Source of the DNA: Yersinia massiliensis
GTDB taxonomy: Bacteria > Pseudomonadota > Gammaproteobacteria > Enterobacterales > Enterobacteriaceae
Reading direction: 5' to 3'
NCBI RefSeq assembly: GCF_003048255.1
Contig: NZ_CP028487.1
Span: 3,534,001-3,598,000, forward strand
DNA length: 64,000 nucleotides
In this document: piece after piece, positions 39,695 through 50,840 of the stretch
Layout of the letters: every line of letters starts with the position of its first letter
Position numbering within the stretch: the stretch's first letter is position 1
Program-made: the position numbers and the translations under genes
Notes under the pieces: model-generated
Databases searched by the model: none
What the model saw: only the letters and a program-made list of their open reading frames with translations
Told to the model about the DNA's origin: nothing

Positions 39695-39727
39695 ATAGAT
39701 AGGGCGCAAATAATTTACCCTATCTAT
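39695..39727. terminator. Bidirectional terminator between rsmS and mscK
   Basis: ATAGATAGGG (39695-39704) pairs exactly with CCCTATCTAT (39718-39727) between the convergent genes. Confidence 0.7.
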
Positions 39728-39769
39728 TATCGTGAGTGATGATGTCTATCCCCTGCCAGCCAGAAAACC

Positions 39770-42700
39770 TCAAGCCAGCGGTTTATTGATATCGGGTAAT
39801 TCAGGTTTACACTCACTCAAATTAGCGCGTGGGCTTAGTGGACTTTGTGCCTCAATCGGGCGGTTAACTTCCTGAACTTGGGTCCCATCCGGTTGATGCA
39901 AATACACCTCTAACTGATTAAAGGCGATATTGATGTCATTCTCGCGACATAACTTATCAATCGCTCGATTCAATTCATCTACCGTATAGCTACGATCGCC
40001 AAGTTCACGCACATACACACGTAACTCGTGATCAAGGGTGCTAGCGCCAAAATCCAAGAAGAAGACGTGCGGCTCAGGATCAGTCATGACCCGTGGATTC
40101 TCATGAGCGGCTTGAAGAAGGATCTCTTTTACTTTTGCTAAATCAGAGCCATACGCGACCCCAACCTTAATAATGATACGGGTAACCGTGTCTGACAGCG
40201 ACCAGTTGATCAAACGCTCAGTCACAAACGCCTTATTCGGAACGATCACTTCTTTACGATCAAAATCGGTAATGGTTGTCGCACGAATACGTATTTTGCT
40301 GACCTTACCCGAATAGGTACCAATGGTAATGGTGTCGCCAATACGGACAGGGCGTTCGAACAGAATAATCAAGCCAGACACGAAGTTAGCGAAAATTTCT
40401 TGTAAACCGAAACCTAGCCCAACAGAAAGTGCGGCCACCAGCCATTGTAATTTATCCCACGAAACGCCGAGTGAACTGAGTGCTGTGATTCCCCCAATAG
40501 CGGTAATGAGGTAGGTCAAGATCGTGGTAATCGCATAGGAGGTGCCTTGGCGTAGTTGTAAACGCGACAACACCAATACCTCGAGTAAGCCCGGTAAGTT
40601 ACGCGTCAAAATATAGGCGGCCGCCAATGCCAATAAGGCTACGAGGAAATTACCTAATGTGACAGCCTGAGTGACAACTGCCCCTGCCACGGTTGAGGTG
40701 TAATGCCACAATGAGACACTGTCCAGATAAGAAATCACGGTTATCAAATCAGCCCATACCCAATAGAAACAGGTACCGAAAATCAGGAACAGTGCCAAGG
40801 TGGTCAGACGTAATGACTGTTGGTTGATTTGATCCATTGCCAGCGGTGGCTCTTCGACAGGCTCACTACCCTCAGCCCCTTCTTTCACCATGCTTTGCCG
40901 CCGAGCAATCGCCCGACGATATGCCAGACGCCGTGCCGCAACGCCCAAGCCACGGATCGCCGTAAGATAAACAATATTCCATAAAAAGAGTAAGTACAGA
41001 CTATCAATCCAACGCCCGGCCAGTTGAAGTGCCGTATAAAAATACCCAGCAACCATTAATCCAATCAATACTATGGGGGTAACAGCCACGGCGGTTACAA
41101 TCACTAGCCTTACGGCATGAGTGTCCTTTTCCCGCCAGCTATCACGACAAAATGGATAGACGAATAATGCCAGTAGTGCCAACGCAATGACAATGACCAC
41201 CTGCCCGATGACATCATCTACTAACCGAAGTGGACTTTTTGTCCCCAACGCAAACCAGAAAATCACAGGAATTAATGCCATCGCCAAACGCACCAATTGA
41301 CGGCGATAATGCGCGCATCGTTCACTCGCTATCATAAAGTGCCGTTCAGTGATGCCTCCTGGGGATAGCATACGGTAGGTGAGGTCAAATACCAGCCAGA
41401 GCAAGGACAACCGCTGGAAGAAGCTCCAGAGTAAATCACTGAGATTGAAACCCGAACGTAGGCACCAATAGCCGATGCCAAGAATAATTAAGCTACCTGG
41501 TATCACCTTCAGTAAGGTCAGTAAGATGGCTTTTGGAGTGTGCATTTGACTATCGTGCTTTAATTGCCCGACATCAGCGGCTAGCCTTGTCAAATGCTCA
41601 TCGATAATTTTATAGCGGGACCGGAGGACCCCCACCACAATCATCATCGGAATCAGAAAAACCAATGACTTGAGTAAGCCAGCTAAAACATCATCCAGTG
41701 ACAGTGTAAAATGAAAATTACTCAACTCAGCCTTTAGTGCACTCGGTAATGCTTTTAACCAAGTCCAATCCATCGGTTTATTGCTGCTTACCCAAAAGAT
41801 CTGCTGCGTCAGTGTATGTTGCAATGATTCATTTACGCTGAGTAACTGCTGTTGGTTAATTTGCAGATTTATAGCCAGCGTCAACTGGTTGCCGAGTTGC
41901 TTATTCAGTTGGTCTAAGAGTTCTCGGCGAATATCAACGATCTGCCCCAGTGCTTCCTCAACATCAGGGCTGATAGTTTCTTTGCTATCCTTCATCAGGG
42001 TTTCAATATAATCATTCCCTTGGAATAACTGGTCACGCTGCTGATTAATTTCAAACTGCTCAAGGCGCAGGTCAGCAATGCGCGGCCCCATATTGGTTAT
42101 CAAACCCGATGCCGGCAAATTGAGTTGCTGCTGATAGAGAATTCGGGAAAGCAGCAAGCTGCCACGTAATATCGTGATTTGCTCTTTTAAATTTCGTTCA
42201 GACTGTAGGGCGCGATCTAACCAGTTTTTGACTCGGATATTCTGTTGTACCAACGTATTACCTTCTTTCGTGGCACTAATCAGCTGCTGGCTAAGTTGTT
42301 TGTTAATGGCCAGTTCGCGACTCACCAATGGGTCATTTTGGATATCAGTGGCATCACTGGGGGCTTGCGCTTCTTTGGCTGTTTTCTCGGAAAGAATTAA
42401 GCGCTTACCGCTGACCACCTCTTGCAGTAGCTGAATGTAACGCTCAAGTTGATCGATGTGCGCAGTGGTGTAATCCCGCTGTTTTTGAAGCAAATCTTGC
42501 AGCGTGGTATTGGCTTCCAGATATTTACGTTGCAAGTCTAACTGTGCGTTTAGCATAACCTGCTCAGTCAGTAATTCTTGCTGTTCAGTCGGGCGCTGAA
42601 CATCTTGATTAGGTAATAGTCCATTGAGTTGATTGCGAATCTGCATTAATCGCATCGATGCGTTGTACATCGCACTCTGTACACGTTCTGGCTGTGTTTG

Positions 42701-43234
42701 CAGGGAAATAAGTTGGCTATTATAAGCCGAGAGATCTTCTTGAGCAGATTGTAAATCATCCAACGTTTCATTCAGGCGTGACTCTAGCTGCCGCAATGAG
42801 TAATTAGCCAGTGTTTCACGCGTTAAAGTATCCGCTGAATTGTTGTTGAGAGCATCCAGTTCGGCAGTTGCTTGGCGTAATTTTGCCGGTGCCTGTGCAA
42901 CTTGCTGTTTAAGTTGGTTAGCTTCCTGCTTAGTTCGCTCAATCGTATCAAGGTATTCCAGCGTTTTAGTCAAATCTTGCTGGGTGAGTTTCTCTGTGGG
43001 CGATAAGACTTTCTGTTTTGACAAGGCATCAAGTTGACTCAACACTTCACTACGAGTCGGCACATCGACATTGATATTGGCCGCCTCGCTGAACGATGAA
43101 AATAGCAATGAAATAATTAGCAGGAAAACCATCGTTTGGAATCGTAATACTATTACGCCTGCCGACGGTATGATTGGCCACGAGATCGATAGAGAGAATT
43201 GATTGTGAAATCTGCTGTTCATATTGAACTTCAT
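39770..43234 (-). CDS. mscK: Potassium-dependent mechanosensitive channel MscK (KefA)
   Basis: Large mechanosensitive channel of 1154 residues that opens on membrane tension. An N-terminal signal-like helix (about 30-52) precedes a roughly 430-residue periplasmic coiled-coil domain with many Gln/Leu heptads. About ten membrane helices follow, then the MscS-type pore helix and beta domain (GLGFGLQEIFANFVSGLIILFERPVRIGD). E. coli MscK has 1120 residues. The exact start is uncertain; ATG codons at 43222 and 43132 are alternatives. Confidence 0.94.
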   Translation of the reverse strand: MKFNMNSRFHNQFSLSISWPIIPSAGVIVLRFQTMVFLLIISLLFSSFSEAANINVDVPTRSEVLSQLDALSKQKVLSPTEKLTQQDLTKTLEYLDTIERTKQEANQLKQQVAQAPAKLRQATAELDALNNNSADTLTRETLANYSLRQLESRLNETLDDLQSAQEDLSAYNSQLISLQTQPERVQSAMYNASMRLMQIRNQLNGLLPNQDVQRPTEQQELLTEQVMLNAQLDLQRKYLEANTTLQDLLQKQRDYTTAHIDQLERYIQLLQEVVSGKRLILSEKTAKEAQAPSDATDIQNDPLVSRELAINKQLSQQLISATKEGNTLVQQNIRVKNWLDRALQSERNLKEQITILRGSLLLSRILYQQQLNLPASGLITNMGPRIADLRLEQFEINQQRDQLFQGNDYIETLMKDSKETISPDVEEALGQIVDIRRELLDQLNKQLGNQLTLAINLQINQQQLLSVNESLQHTLTQQIFWVSSNKPMDWTWLKALPSALKAELSNFHFTLSLDDVLAGLLKSLVFLIPMMIVVGVLRSRYKIIDEHLTRLAADVGQLKHDSQMHTPKAILLTLLKVIPGSLIILGIGYWCLRSGFNLSDLLWSFFQRLSLLWLVFDLTYRMLSPGGITERHFMIASERCAHYRRQLVRLAMALIPVIFWFALGTKSPLRLVDDVIGQVVIVIALALLALFVYPFCRDSWREKDTHAVRLVIVTAVAVTPIVLIGLMVAGYFYTALQLAGRWIDSLYLLFLWNIVYLTAIRGLGVAARRLAYRRAIARRQSMVKEGAEGSEPVEEPPLAMDQINQQSLRLTTLALFLIFGTCFYWVWADLITVISYLDSVSLWHYTSTVAGAVVTQAVTLGNFLVALLALAAAYILTRNLPGLLEVLVLSRLQLRQGTSYAITTILTYLITAIGGITALSSLGVSWDKLQWLVAALSVGLGFGLQEIFANFVSGLIILFERPVRIGDTITIGTYSGKVSKIRIRATTITDFDRKEVIVPNKAFVTERLINWSLSDTVTRIIIKVGVAYGSDLAKVKEILLQAAHENPRVMTDPEPHVFFLDFGASTLDHELRVYVRELGDRSYTVDELNRAIDKLCRENDINIAFNQLEVYLHQPDGTQVQEVNRPIEAQSPLSPRANLSECKPELPDINKPLA

Positions 43235-43446
43235 TTCAACAAGAAGGCTGAAATCCTATCACGTTCAGTCTCAAGCCATCAGTAAGAAAATTCTTTCTGG
43301 GCGTGAATAACTGTAATAATGCGGGCTGTTACGCATTTGTTATTGGATAACATGCAACTGCCAGCATTAGCGACGAGATAGAAAACCGAATGGATAGGAA
43401 ATTGTTAAATTGCTATCCATTAACTTACCGCTATTCATTAACTCAC

Positions 43447-43800
43447 TTAGAACGTTAGCACTTTCTCAGCCGCCAATGTCCACTGAGCCAACTCAACTAA
43501 TGTGCCTATTTCCACACCATCTACCAGTGTTAGCCCACTTACGCCACGAGCATCTGCACAGGTCTTACATAATTTAATCGGTACATTCTGCGCGCTAAGA
43601 ATTTCCAACATCTGTTGTAAATTATAACCTTCTCGTGGCTGTTGCCCGTTAATCCCTGCAATAACAGCATCAGACATGAGAAATAGGCGTAAATCGAGAT
43701 CGGTTTGTTGCTCTTTTAGTGCGATAGATAAACGCAGAGCATTAAAGAGTGATTCATGACCATAAGCAGCCCCGTTTGCAATCACAACCATTGAACTCAT
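43447..43800 (-). CDS. DsrE/DsrF-family protein
   Basis: 117-residue cytoplasmic protein of the DsrE/YchN fold: MVVIANGAAYGHESLFNALRLSIAL, LFLMSDAV and the conserved cysteine region IKLCKTCADARGV. Some relatives relay sulfur; others have no known activity. The ATG at 43800 has AAGGAG eight bases upstream. It lies downstream of acrR in the same direction, 45 bp away, and may be co-transcribed with it. Confidence 0.85.
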   Translation of the reverse strand: MSSMVVIANGAAYGHESLFNALRLSIALKEQQTDLDLRLFLMSDAVIAGINGQQPREGYNLQQMLEILSAQNVPIKLCKTCADARGVSGLTLVDGVEIGTLVELAQWTLAAEKVLTF

Positions 43801-43845
43801 AACACGCTCCTTATAATAATCCACTACAGTTAATCCGATGCCTTG

Positions 43846-44487
43846 CTATTCCGCTTTCTTAAGCAATGAAGGGCTGTGGACCAACATATCCAGATAAGCA
43901 TCGATTAATATTGGTGCTTCTTGTTTTATATCAAAACTTTCTGGCATAAAGAGCCAGTTTTCCATCAAACCTGTAATATAAGCTCTCATGATAATCGCAG
44001 CACGATAAGTATCAAGATTGGCAGGTAATTGCTGGGCGTCAACACAGCCTTTCAAAACAGATTCGATACGATCATAACTAGCTAAATCAAGGACTTTACG
44101 TGCATCATGGACCGAGGACATCTCTCCGACAAACTCACATTTATGGAAGACGATTTCCATCAAAGCACGGCGTCGGCAATCCACCTGCGTAGAAACAAGA
44201 ACATAGATAAGTATTTCACGTAATATTCGGAGTGGATTATCGGGATATTTTGCCTGATACTCTGATTCGAGTTGATCAATTTTAGACTCTGATAACTCCC
44301 AAATTTCGTTAAACAGGTCTACCTTATTCTTGAAGTGCCAGTAAATTGCGCCACGGGTTACCCCTGCTGCCGCAGCAATATCAGTCAGCGAAGTGCCGGA
44401 AACGCCATGCGCAGAAAACTCCCGCACTGCGGCATCTAGAATTTGTTGCCGAGTTTCTTCGGCTTGCTGTTTGGTTTTTCGTGCCAT
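43846..44487 (-). CDS. acrR: TetR-family repressor AcrR
   Basis: Repressor of acrAB. The 213-residue protein has an N-terminal TetR helix-turn-helix ([36 protein letters not shown]) and a ligand-binding C-terminal domain. It is divergent from acrA, with a 24-bp palindromic operator between them that matches the E. coli AcrR site. Confidence 0.95.
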   Translation of the reverse strand: MARKTKQQAEETRQQILDAAVREFSAHGVSGTSLTDIAAAAGVTRGAIYWHFKNKVDLFNEIWELSESKIDQLESEYQAKYPDNPLRILREILIYVLVSTQVDCRRRALMEIVFHKCEFVGEMSSVHDARKVLDLASYDRIESVLKGCVDAQQLPANLDTYRAAIIMRAYITGLMENWLFMPESFDIKQEAPILIDAYLDMLVHSPSLLKKAE

Positions 44488-44515
44488 AGCGTTGTTTTTT
44501 CGAAGGGGTGCGATT

Positions 44516-44539
44516 TACATACATTCACGAATGTATGTA
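44516..44539. promoter_or_regulatory. AcrR operator
   Basis: A 24-bp inverted repeat with arms TACATACATT and AATGTATGTA separated by four bases lies 29 bp before the acrR start. It closely matches the known E. coli AcrR palindrome and can control both divergent genes. Confidence 0.92.
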
Positions 44540-44631
44540 CCATAGCACGCACATATAATTTACGCAGCAATGGGTTTTAAAGCTTGTGATCCATTGAATT
44601 AAATTAAAAATCGGACACTTGAGGTTTATCT

Positions 44632-45819
44632 ATGAGCAAAAACAGAGGGGTAATGCCTCTGGCTGCAATTCTGGTACTTTCAGGCAGCTTAGTACTTATA
44701 GGATGTAATGACAAAGATGCGGCGCAAGCCCATGCTCAACAGGCACCTGAAGTCGGCATTGTGACATTGAAAGCGGCACCACTGAATATCACAACCGAGC
44801 TACCGGGCCGCACGTCCGCATTTCGTGTTGCAGAAGTTCGCCCACAAGTTAGTGGGATTATTCTCAAACGTAACTATGTTGAAGGCAGTGATGTCACCGC
44901 CGGAACGTCACTTTATCAAATTGACCCAGCTACCTATCAGGCAGCTTATGACAGTGCAAAAGGTGATTTAGCCAAAGCGCAAGCTGCTGCTGAAATTGCG
45001 CGTCTGACAGTGAATCGCTACAAACCATTACTGGGTACAAACTACATCAGTAAGCAAGAATATGACCAAGCGGTCTCTAGTGCTATGCAAGCAAATGCGA
45101 CAGTGCTTGCTGCAAAAGCTGCGGTAGAAACTGCGCGCATTAATTTGGCTTATACCCAAGTAACCTCACCGATTAGTGGTCGTACAGGTAAATCTACCGT
45201 GACTGAAGGCGCGTTGGTGACCAGTGGTCAGGCAACGGCGTTGACCACGGTTCAACAACTTGATCCGATGTATGTTGATGTCACGCAATCAAGCGATGAA
45301 TTCCTGCGCCTGAAAAAAGAACTGACTGATGGCACGCTGAAACAAGAAAACGGTAAAGCTAAGGTTCGCCTACTGTTGGAAAATGGCGCGGAGTATCCAG
45401 AAATCGGTACGTTGGAATTCTCAGGTGTGACCGTTGATGAAACCACCGGTTCGATTACGATTCGTGCCATTTTCCCTAACCCGAACGAAACGTTGCTACC
45501 GGGGATGTTTGTCCGCGCTCGTTTAGATGAAGGTGTTCGACCGGATGCGTTGTTAGTTCCTCAGCAAGGCATAACACGTAACCCACGTGGGGAAGCTACC
45601 GCGATGGTTGTTGGTGCAGATGACAAGGTTGAATTGCGCACGTTAGTTGCTAACCAAGCTATTGGTGATAAGTGGTTGGTCACTGAAGGGCTTAAAGCAG
45701 GTGATCGCGTGATTGTTTCCGGCTTGCAGAAAATCAGACCGGGCGTACAGGTAAAAGTGCAAGAAGCTACGGCAGAAGCACCAAAAGAAGCCCCAGCTGA
45801 TACAGCGAAGAAGTCTTAA
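44632..45819 (+). CDS. acrA: Multidrug efflux periplasmic adaptor AcrA
   Basis: Membrane-fusion lipoprotein linking AcrB to TolC. The 395-residue precursor has a signal peptide and lipobox with Cys25 (LVLIGCND), the biotinyl-lipoyl halves (VRPQVSGIILKRNYVEGSDVTAG), a coiled-coil hairpin (about 100-170), the beta-barrel and membrane-proximal domains. It is 16 bp upstream of acrB in the same operon. Confidence 0.97.
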   Translation: MSKNRGVMPLAAILVLSGSLVLIGCNDKDAAQAHAQQAPEVGIVTLKAAPLNITTELPGRTSAFRVAEVRPQVSGIILKRNYVEGSDVTAGTSLYQIDPATYQAAYDSAKGDLAKAQAAAEIARLTVNRYKPLLGTNYISKQEYDQAVSSAMQANATVLAAKAAVETARINLAYTQVTSPISGRTGKSTVTEGALVTSGQATALTTVQQLDPMYVDVTQSSDEFLRLKKELTDGTLKQENGKAKVRLLLENGAEYPEIGTLEFSGVTVDETTGSITIRAIFPNPNETLLPGMFVRARLDEGVRPDALLVPQQGITRNPRGEATAMVVGADDKVELRTLVANQAIGDKWLVTEGLKAGDRVIVSGLQKIRPGVQVKVQEATAEAPKEAPADTAKKS

Positions 45820-45835
45820 AAGGAGCCGGTAATTC

Positions 45836-48800
45836 ATGGCTAAGTTCTTTATAGATCGCCCTATTTTCGCGTGGGTTCTGGCTATCATCCTGATGTTGGC
45901 CGGTATACTCGCGATAATGAAATTACCTGTTGCGCAATATCCAACTATTGCGCCACCGGCAATCTCAATCTCCGCCAACTACCCTGGCGCCGATGCGACT
46001 ACTGTTCAGAATACAGTTACGCAGGTTATCGAACAGAACATGAATGGTATCGATAACTTGCTGTATATGTCTTCCAGCAGTGACTCATCCGGTAACGTTC
46101 AGTTGACGTTGACCTTTAACTCTGGCACTGACCCGGATATCGCTCAGGTTCAGGTTCAGAACAAACTGCAATTAGCCATGCCACTATTGCCGCAAGAAGT
46201 GCAGCAACAAGGTGTGAGCGTTGAAAAGTCCAGTAGTAGCTTCCTAATGGTTGCCGGTTTTATTTCTGAAGACGGCACCATGCTACAAGAAGATATCGCT
46301 GACTATGTGGGTTCTAACGTTAAAGATCCTATCAGCCGTACCGCAGGTGTAGGTGATGTTCAGCTATTCGGTTCCCAGTATGCGATGCGTATCTGGATGG
46401 ATCCGCACAAACTGAATAACTACAACCTGACGCCAGTTGATGTTATCAATGCCATTAAAGTCCAAAATAACCAAGTCGCCGCAGGCCAGTTGGGCGGAAC
46501 ACCTCCGGTACCAGGCCAGCAACTGAACTCATCTATCATTGCGCAGACACGTTTAACCAGCGCAGAAGAGTTCAGCCAGATCATGCTGAAAGTGAATACA
46601 GATGGTTCGCAAGTTCGGCTAAAAGATGTGGCAATCGTGCAGTTGGGTGCTGAAAACTATAACATTATTGCCCGTTATAACGGTAAGCCAGCTGCGGGTA
46701 TTGGTATCAAGCTGGCGACAGGGGCTAACGCCCTGAACACCTCTGCTGCGGTAAAAGCGGAACTGGCAAAATTACAGCCGTTCTTCCCTGCTGGGCTGAA
46801 AGTGGTTTATCCGTATGACACCACACCATTCGTTAAAATCTCTATCAACGAAGTGGTTAAAACATTGGTAGAAGCCATTATTCTGGTGTTCTTGGTTATG
46901 TATCTGTTCCTGCAAAACTTCCGTGCAACGTTGATTCCAACGATTGCGGTACCGGTGGTATTGCTTGGGACATTCGCCATTCTCTCCGCTTTGGGCTATT
47001 CGATAAACACCCTAACGATGTTCGGGATGGTGTTGGCGATAGGTCTATTGGTGGATGACGCCATCGTCGTCGTCGAGAACGTCGAACGTGTTATGCAAGA
47101 GGAAGGGTTACCGCCGAAAGAAGCCACCAAAAAATCCATGGAGCAAATCCAAGGTGCTTTGGTGGGGATCGCGATGGTACTGTCTGCGGTATTTATCCCA
47201 ATGGCCTTCTTCGGTGGGGCTACAGGGGCAATTTATCGTCAGTTCTCCATTACCATCGTTTCCGCGATGGTGCTCTCGGTCTTGGTGGCATTGATTCTGA
47301 CACCAGCATTGTGTGCAACGATGCTGAAACCTATCGCTAAAGGCGAGCATGGGCCAAAAACTGGCTTCTTCGGTTGGTTTAACCGCATGTTCGAGAAAAG
47401 TACTCACCACTATACCGACAGTGTTGCCAATATTTTGCGCAGCACGGGGCGTTATCTTGTGATTTATCTGGCGATCGTGATCGGTATGGGCGTGTTGTTC
47501 TTGCGCTTGCCGTCCTCATTCTTGCCGGAAGAAGATCAGGGTGTGTTCTTGACCATGGTGCAGCTGCCTGCTGGTGCGACACAAGAGCGTACTCAGAAAG
47601 TGCTCAATCAGGTGACTGACTATTATCTCGACAAAGAAAAAGACGTAGTTAACTCGGTATTTACCGTTAACGGCTTCGGTTTCAGTGGTCAAGGTCAGAA
47701 CACCGGTCTGGCATTCGTTAGTCTGAAAAACTGGGATGAGCGTCCGGGTGAGCAAAACAAAGTGCCTGCGATTGTGGGCCGCGCTTCCGCTGCCTTCTCG
47801 CAAATTAAAGACGGTTTAGTCTTTGCCTTTAACTTGCCAGCCATTGTGGAACTGGGTACAGCAAGTGGCTTCGACTTCCAGTTGATCGATCAGGGTAACG
47901 TTGGGCATCAGAAATTAACTGAAGCACGTAACCAACTGCTTGGCATGGCGGCGCAACATCCCGATATGTTAGTCGGTATGCGTCCTAACGGACTGGAAGA
48001 TACACCGCAGTTCAAAGTGGAAGTTGATCAGGAAAAAGCACAGGCACTTGGCGTCGCCATTTCTGATATCAATACCACGCTCGGTTCTGCAATGGGTGGT
48101 AGCTATGTAAATGACTTTATCGACCGTGGTCGTGTTAAGAAAGTTTACGTGCAAGCTGACGCGCCATTCCGCATGTTACCGGGTGATATTGATAAGTGGT
48201 ATGTCCGTAACAGTTCCGGCCAAATGGTGTCGTTCTCTACCTTCTCCAGCGCGAAATGGGAATACGGCTCACCACGGCTTGAACGTTACAATGGTTTGCC
48301 ATCCATGGAAATTCTGGGCCAAGCAGCACCAGGGAAAAGTACCGGTGAAGCCATGGACCTGATGCAAGATTTGGCGGCTAAATTGCCAAGTGGCATAGGT
48401 TATGACTGGACTGGTATGTCCTATCAGGAACGTCTGTCGGGTAACCAAGCTCCCGCACTGTATGCTATCTCACTGATTGTGGTCTTCTTGTGTTTGGCGG
48501 CCTTGTATGAAAGCTGGTCTATTCCATTCTCGGTCATGCTGGTGGTTCCATTGGGTGTGGTTGGTGCGCTATTGGCTGCCTCACTGCGTGGATTAAACAA
48601 CGACGTTTACTTCCAAGTCGGCTTGTTGACTACGATTGGGCTATCGGCGAAGAACGCCATTTTGATTGTCGAGTTCGCTAAGGACTTGATGGACAAAGAA
48701 GGTAAAGGTTTAGTGGAATCAACATTGGAAGCGGTGCGTATGCGTCTGCGCCCAATTCTGATGACCTCACTGGCCTTTATCCTTGGGGTTCTACCGCTGG

Positions 48801-48988
48801 TTATCAGTAGTGGTGCCGGTTCAGGTGCACAGAATGCGGTTGGTACAGGGGTAATGGGCGGGATGGTGACCGCGACTGTACTGGCAATATTCTTCGTTCC
48901 GGTATTCTTTGTGGTGGTTCGCCGCCGCTTTAGCCGGAAAAGTGAAGATATCGAACACGCACATCCTGTTGACCATAAGGCGAAGTAA
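45836..48988 (+). CDS. acrB: RND multidrug efflux pump AcrB
   Basis: Proton-driven tripartite pump exporting drugs, dyes and bile salts. At 1050 residues it has the E. coli length. It opens [21 protein letters not shown], has the proton-relay aspartate pair in [17 protein letters not shown] (about 407-408), and repeats the RND fold with [41 protein letters not shown] split across helices 10-11. It follows acrA in one operon. Confidence 0.98.
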   Translation: MAKFFIDRPIFAWVLAIILMLAGILAIMKLPVAQYPTIAPPAISISANYPGADATTVQNTVTQVIEQNMNGIDNLLYMSSSSDSSGNVQLTLTFNSGTDPDIAQVQVQNKLQLAMPLLPQEVQQQGVSVEKSSSSFLMVAGFISEDGTMLQEDIADYVGSNVKDPISRTAGVGDVQLFGSQYAMRIWMDPHKLNNYNLTPVDVINAIKVQNNQVAAGQLGGTPPVPGQQLNSSIIAQTRLTSAEEFSQIMLKVNTDGSQVRLKDVAIVQLGAENYNIIARYNGKPAAGIGIKLATGANALNTSAAVKAELAKLQPFFPAGLKVVYPYDTTPFVKISINEVVKTLVEAIILVFLVMYLFLQNFRATLIPTIAVPVVLLGTFAILSALGYSINTLTMFGMVLAIGLLVDDAIVVVENVERVMQEEGLPPKEATKKSMEQIQGALVGIAMVLSAVFIPMAFFGGATGAIYRQFSITIVSAMVLSVLVALILTPALCATMLKPIAKGEHGPKTGFFGWFNRMFEKSTHHYTDSVANILRSTGRYLVIYLAIVIGMGVLFLRLPSSFLPEEDQGVFLTMVQLPAGATQERTQKVLNQVTDYYLDKEKDVVNSVFTVNGFGFSGQGQNTGLAFVSLKNWDERPGEQNKVPAIVGRASAAFSQIKDGLVFAFNLPAIVELGTASGFDFQLIDQGNVGHQKLTEARNQLLGMAAQHPDMLVGMRPNGLEDTPQFKVEVDQEKAQALGVAISDINTTLGSAMGGSYVNDFIDRGRVKKVYVQADAPFRMLPGDIDKWYVRNSSGQMVSFSTFSSAKWEYGSPRLERYNGLPSMEILGQAAPGKSTGEAMDLMQDLAAKLPSGIGYDWTGMSYQERLSGNQAPALYAISLIVVFLCLAALYESWSIPFSVMLVVPLGVVGALLAASLRGLNNDVYFQVGLLTTIGLSAKNAILIVEFAKDLMDKEGKGLVESTLEAVRMRLRPILMTSLAFILGVLPLVISSGAGSGAQNAVGTGVMGGMVTATVLAIFFVPVFFVVVRRRFSRKSEDIEHAHPVDHKAK

Positions 48989-49016
48989 ACCTTATTCACC
49001 ACCAATGTCATCTCTT

Positions 49017-49042
49017 AAAGGCCGCACTTAGCGGCCTTTTTC
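49017..49042 (+). terminator. Terminator after acrB
   Basis: AAAGGCCGC and GCGGCCTTT form a hairpin with a five-base loop followed by a T tract, about 30 bp past the acrB stop. Confidence 0.9.
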
Positions 49043-49238
49043 TTTGCCCCTCCTCCCAGAATTGTCACAGTAGAAAACAGGGTTTAACTCACCATAGAAA
49101 GCAGCCAATTCGGTCAATTGGAATATATTGTGACTTCTATGCCAAATAGCCTATTGAGGATTTGCAGTACCCCCATAAATAACTATGATATAAATATTCA
49201 TAAAATTGAAGATAATGACAGTCATCGGACAATCATAA

Positions 49239-49601
49239 ATGGAAACTAGATTAAAAATTCTCTGTGACGCACAGGTTATTGATTCAGGGGTCTATCTGGG
49301 GATGTTGAACGTTCTCGAGCGTTTAGAGCAACATTGGAAATTATCCGTGCGCCACCCTCAGGGAGAAATATTGATCACTCACATGGCTAACGCATTGATG
49401 CGGTCACGTCGTGGGGAGGTGATTCAGGCTATTGATGATGAAATATTAAAAGAGATTGAAACCACAGCAACTTTTTCTGAAGTCGTCATCATTAACAATG
49501 ATTTGCTGGCCTTGTTTACCTTCGATATCCATGAAAATGAAATCGGCTATTTATTAGCGAACCTCTATGGATTATCCCTTTCTCAGTCAACGGAACACTG
49601 A
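49239..49601 (+). CDS. yhfY: PRD-domain protein YhfY
   Basis: 120-residue protein with a single PRD-like (PTS regulation domain) fold, from VYLGMLNVLERLEQ to GYLLANLYGLSLS, including the histidine in ITHMANALMRSRRGE. It resembles YhfY of the E. coli yhf operon. It may respond to a phosphotransfer signal, but has no DNA-binding domain. It starts the yhfY-yhfX-yhfW group here; 63 bp separate it from yhfX. Confidence 0.75.
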   Translation: METRLKILCDAQVIDSGVYLGMLNVLERLEQHWKLSVRHPQGEILITHMANALMRSRRGEVIQAIDDEILKEIETTATFSEVVIINNDLLALFTFDIHENEIGYLLANLYGLSLSQSTEH

Positions 49602-49664
49602 TCGTTCCTGCATAAATTAAATATTCAAAAAAATGATAGTTATGCAGTAATTTAAGGATCATCA

Positions 49665-50840
49665 ATGCTACTGAAAGCGTTACAAAAACAGAATCCTGCG
49701 CTTATGAATGCCGCTCTTTTATTGTGGCAGCAAGGAGAGATAAAGCCAGACAGCTATGTGATTGACGTTGATCAAGTCAAAAAAAATGCCGCTTTGCTGC
49801 TAGAAACAGCCACTCGCCACGGCATGACTCTTTATCTGATGAGTAAGCAGTTTGGCCGAAACCCGCTACTTTGCAAACTGCTGCTGGAGTGCGGTTATAA
49901 AGGTATCGTTGCCGTGGATTTCAAAGAAGCCCGCCAGCTCTATCAACACAATCTCCCCGTCGCCCACATCGGTCATTTGGTGCAAATCCCTAGTGGGATG
50001 GTGGATGAAGTTGTCTCACATCAACCGGATGTCATCACGGTATACAGTATTGCCAAAGCTCGTGAGATTGCCGCCGCTGCGCTTCGCCAAGGCACTGAAC
50101 AGGCACTATTGGTCAAAGTATGGCACCCCAACGATCTTATTTATCCAGGCCAAGAAGCAGGTTTTTCACTGGATGAACTACCTAACGTGATCCGTGAGAT
50201 AAAAACCTTAACCGGTGTCAGGCTTGTCGGGGTGACACATTTCCCTTGTATGCTTTTTGATGACGAGCAGGGTAAAACCTTACCCAGTCCAAATCTCAAC
50301 ACGCTCATTGAAGCAAAAAATATTCTTACGCGAGAAGGTGTTCACGTAGAACAGGTCAATGGCCCTTCTGCAACTTGCGTAGAAAGTATTCCGCTGTTGG
50401 CACGCTATGGCATCACCCATGCAGAACCGGGCCATTCGTTGACCGGTACCATGCCATCCAACCAGCAAGGTGAACAGCCGGAGCTTATCGCCATGCTCTA
50501 TCTGACCGAAATATCCCATATCCATCAAGGCAAAAGCTACTGCTACGGGGGCGGTTACTATCAACGCGGTCATTTGAGTCATGCGTTGATATTTGACAAA
50601 CAGTGGCAACCAAGCAAGGTACTTAGCCCTGATCCTGACTGCATCGATTACAGCCTAAGCCTCACCGAGCGTTTCGAGGTGGGCAGGCCTGTCGTCATGT
50701 GTTTTCGCACTCAAATTTTTGTCACCCGTAGTGATGTGGCCCTCGTTGTAGGAATTCAGTCAGGTCAGCCTAAATTACTCGGCGTTTTTGATAGCCAAGG
50801 TAACACCATTCCATCGTCCACCGGACAGGAGAGGTTATGA
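49665..50840 (+). CDS. yhfX: PLP-dependent YhfX (alanine-racemase-like fold III)
   Basis: 391-residue protein of the alanine-racemase N-terminal superfamily. The probable PLP lysine is in [14 protein letters not shown] (about residue 58). Barrel strands follow in [11 protein letters not shown] and [33 protein letters not shown]. coli YhfX is of unknown substrate. Its TGA overlaps the ATG of yhfW (ATGA), indicating coupled translation. The pairing with a phosphopentomutase-like enzyme suggests catabolism of a small phosphorylated compound, but this is inference. Confidence 0.85.
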   Translation: MLLKALQKQNPALMNAALLLWQQGEIKPDSYVIDVDQVKKNAALLLETATRHGMTLYLMSKQFGRNPLLCKLLLECGYKGIVAVDFKEARQLYQHNLPVAHIGHLVQIPSGMVDEVVSHQPDVITVYSIAKAREIAAAALRQGTEQALLVKVWHPNDLIYPGQEAGFSLDELPNVIREIKTLTGVRLVGVTHFPCMLFDDEQGKTLPSPNLNTLIEAKNILTREGVHVEQVNGPSATCVESIPLLARYGITHAEPGHSLTGTMPSNQQGEQPELIAMLYLTEISHIHQGKSYCYGGGYYQRGHLSHALIFDKQWQPSKVLSPDPDCIDYSLSLTERFEVGRPVVMCFRTQIFVTRSDVALVVGIQSGQPKLLGVFDSQGNTIPSSTGQERL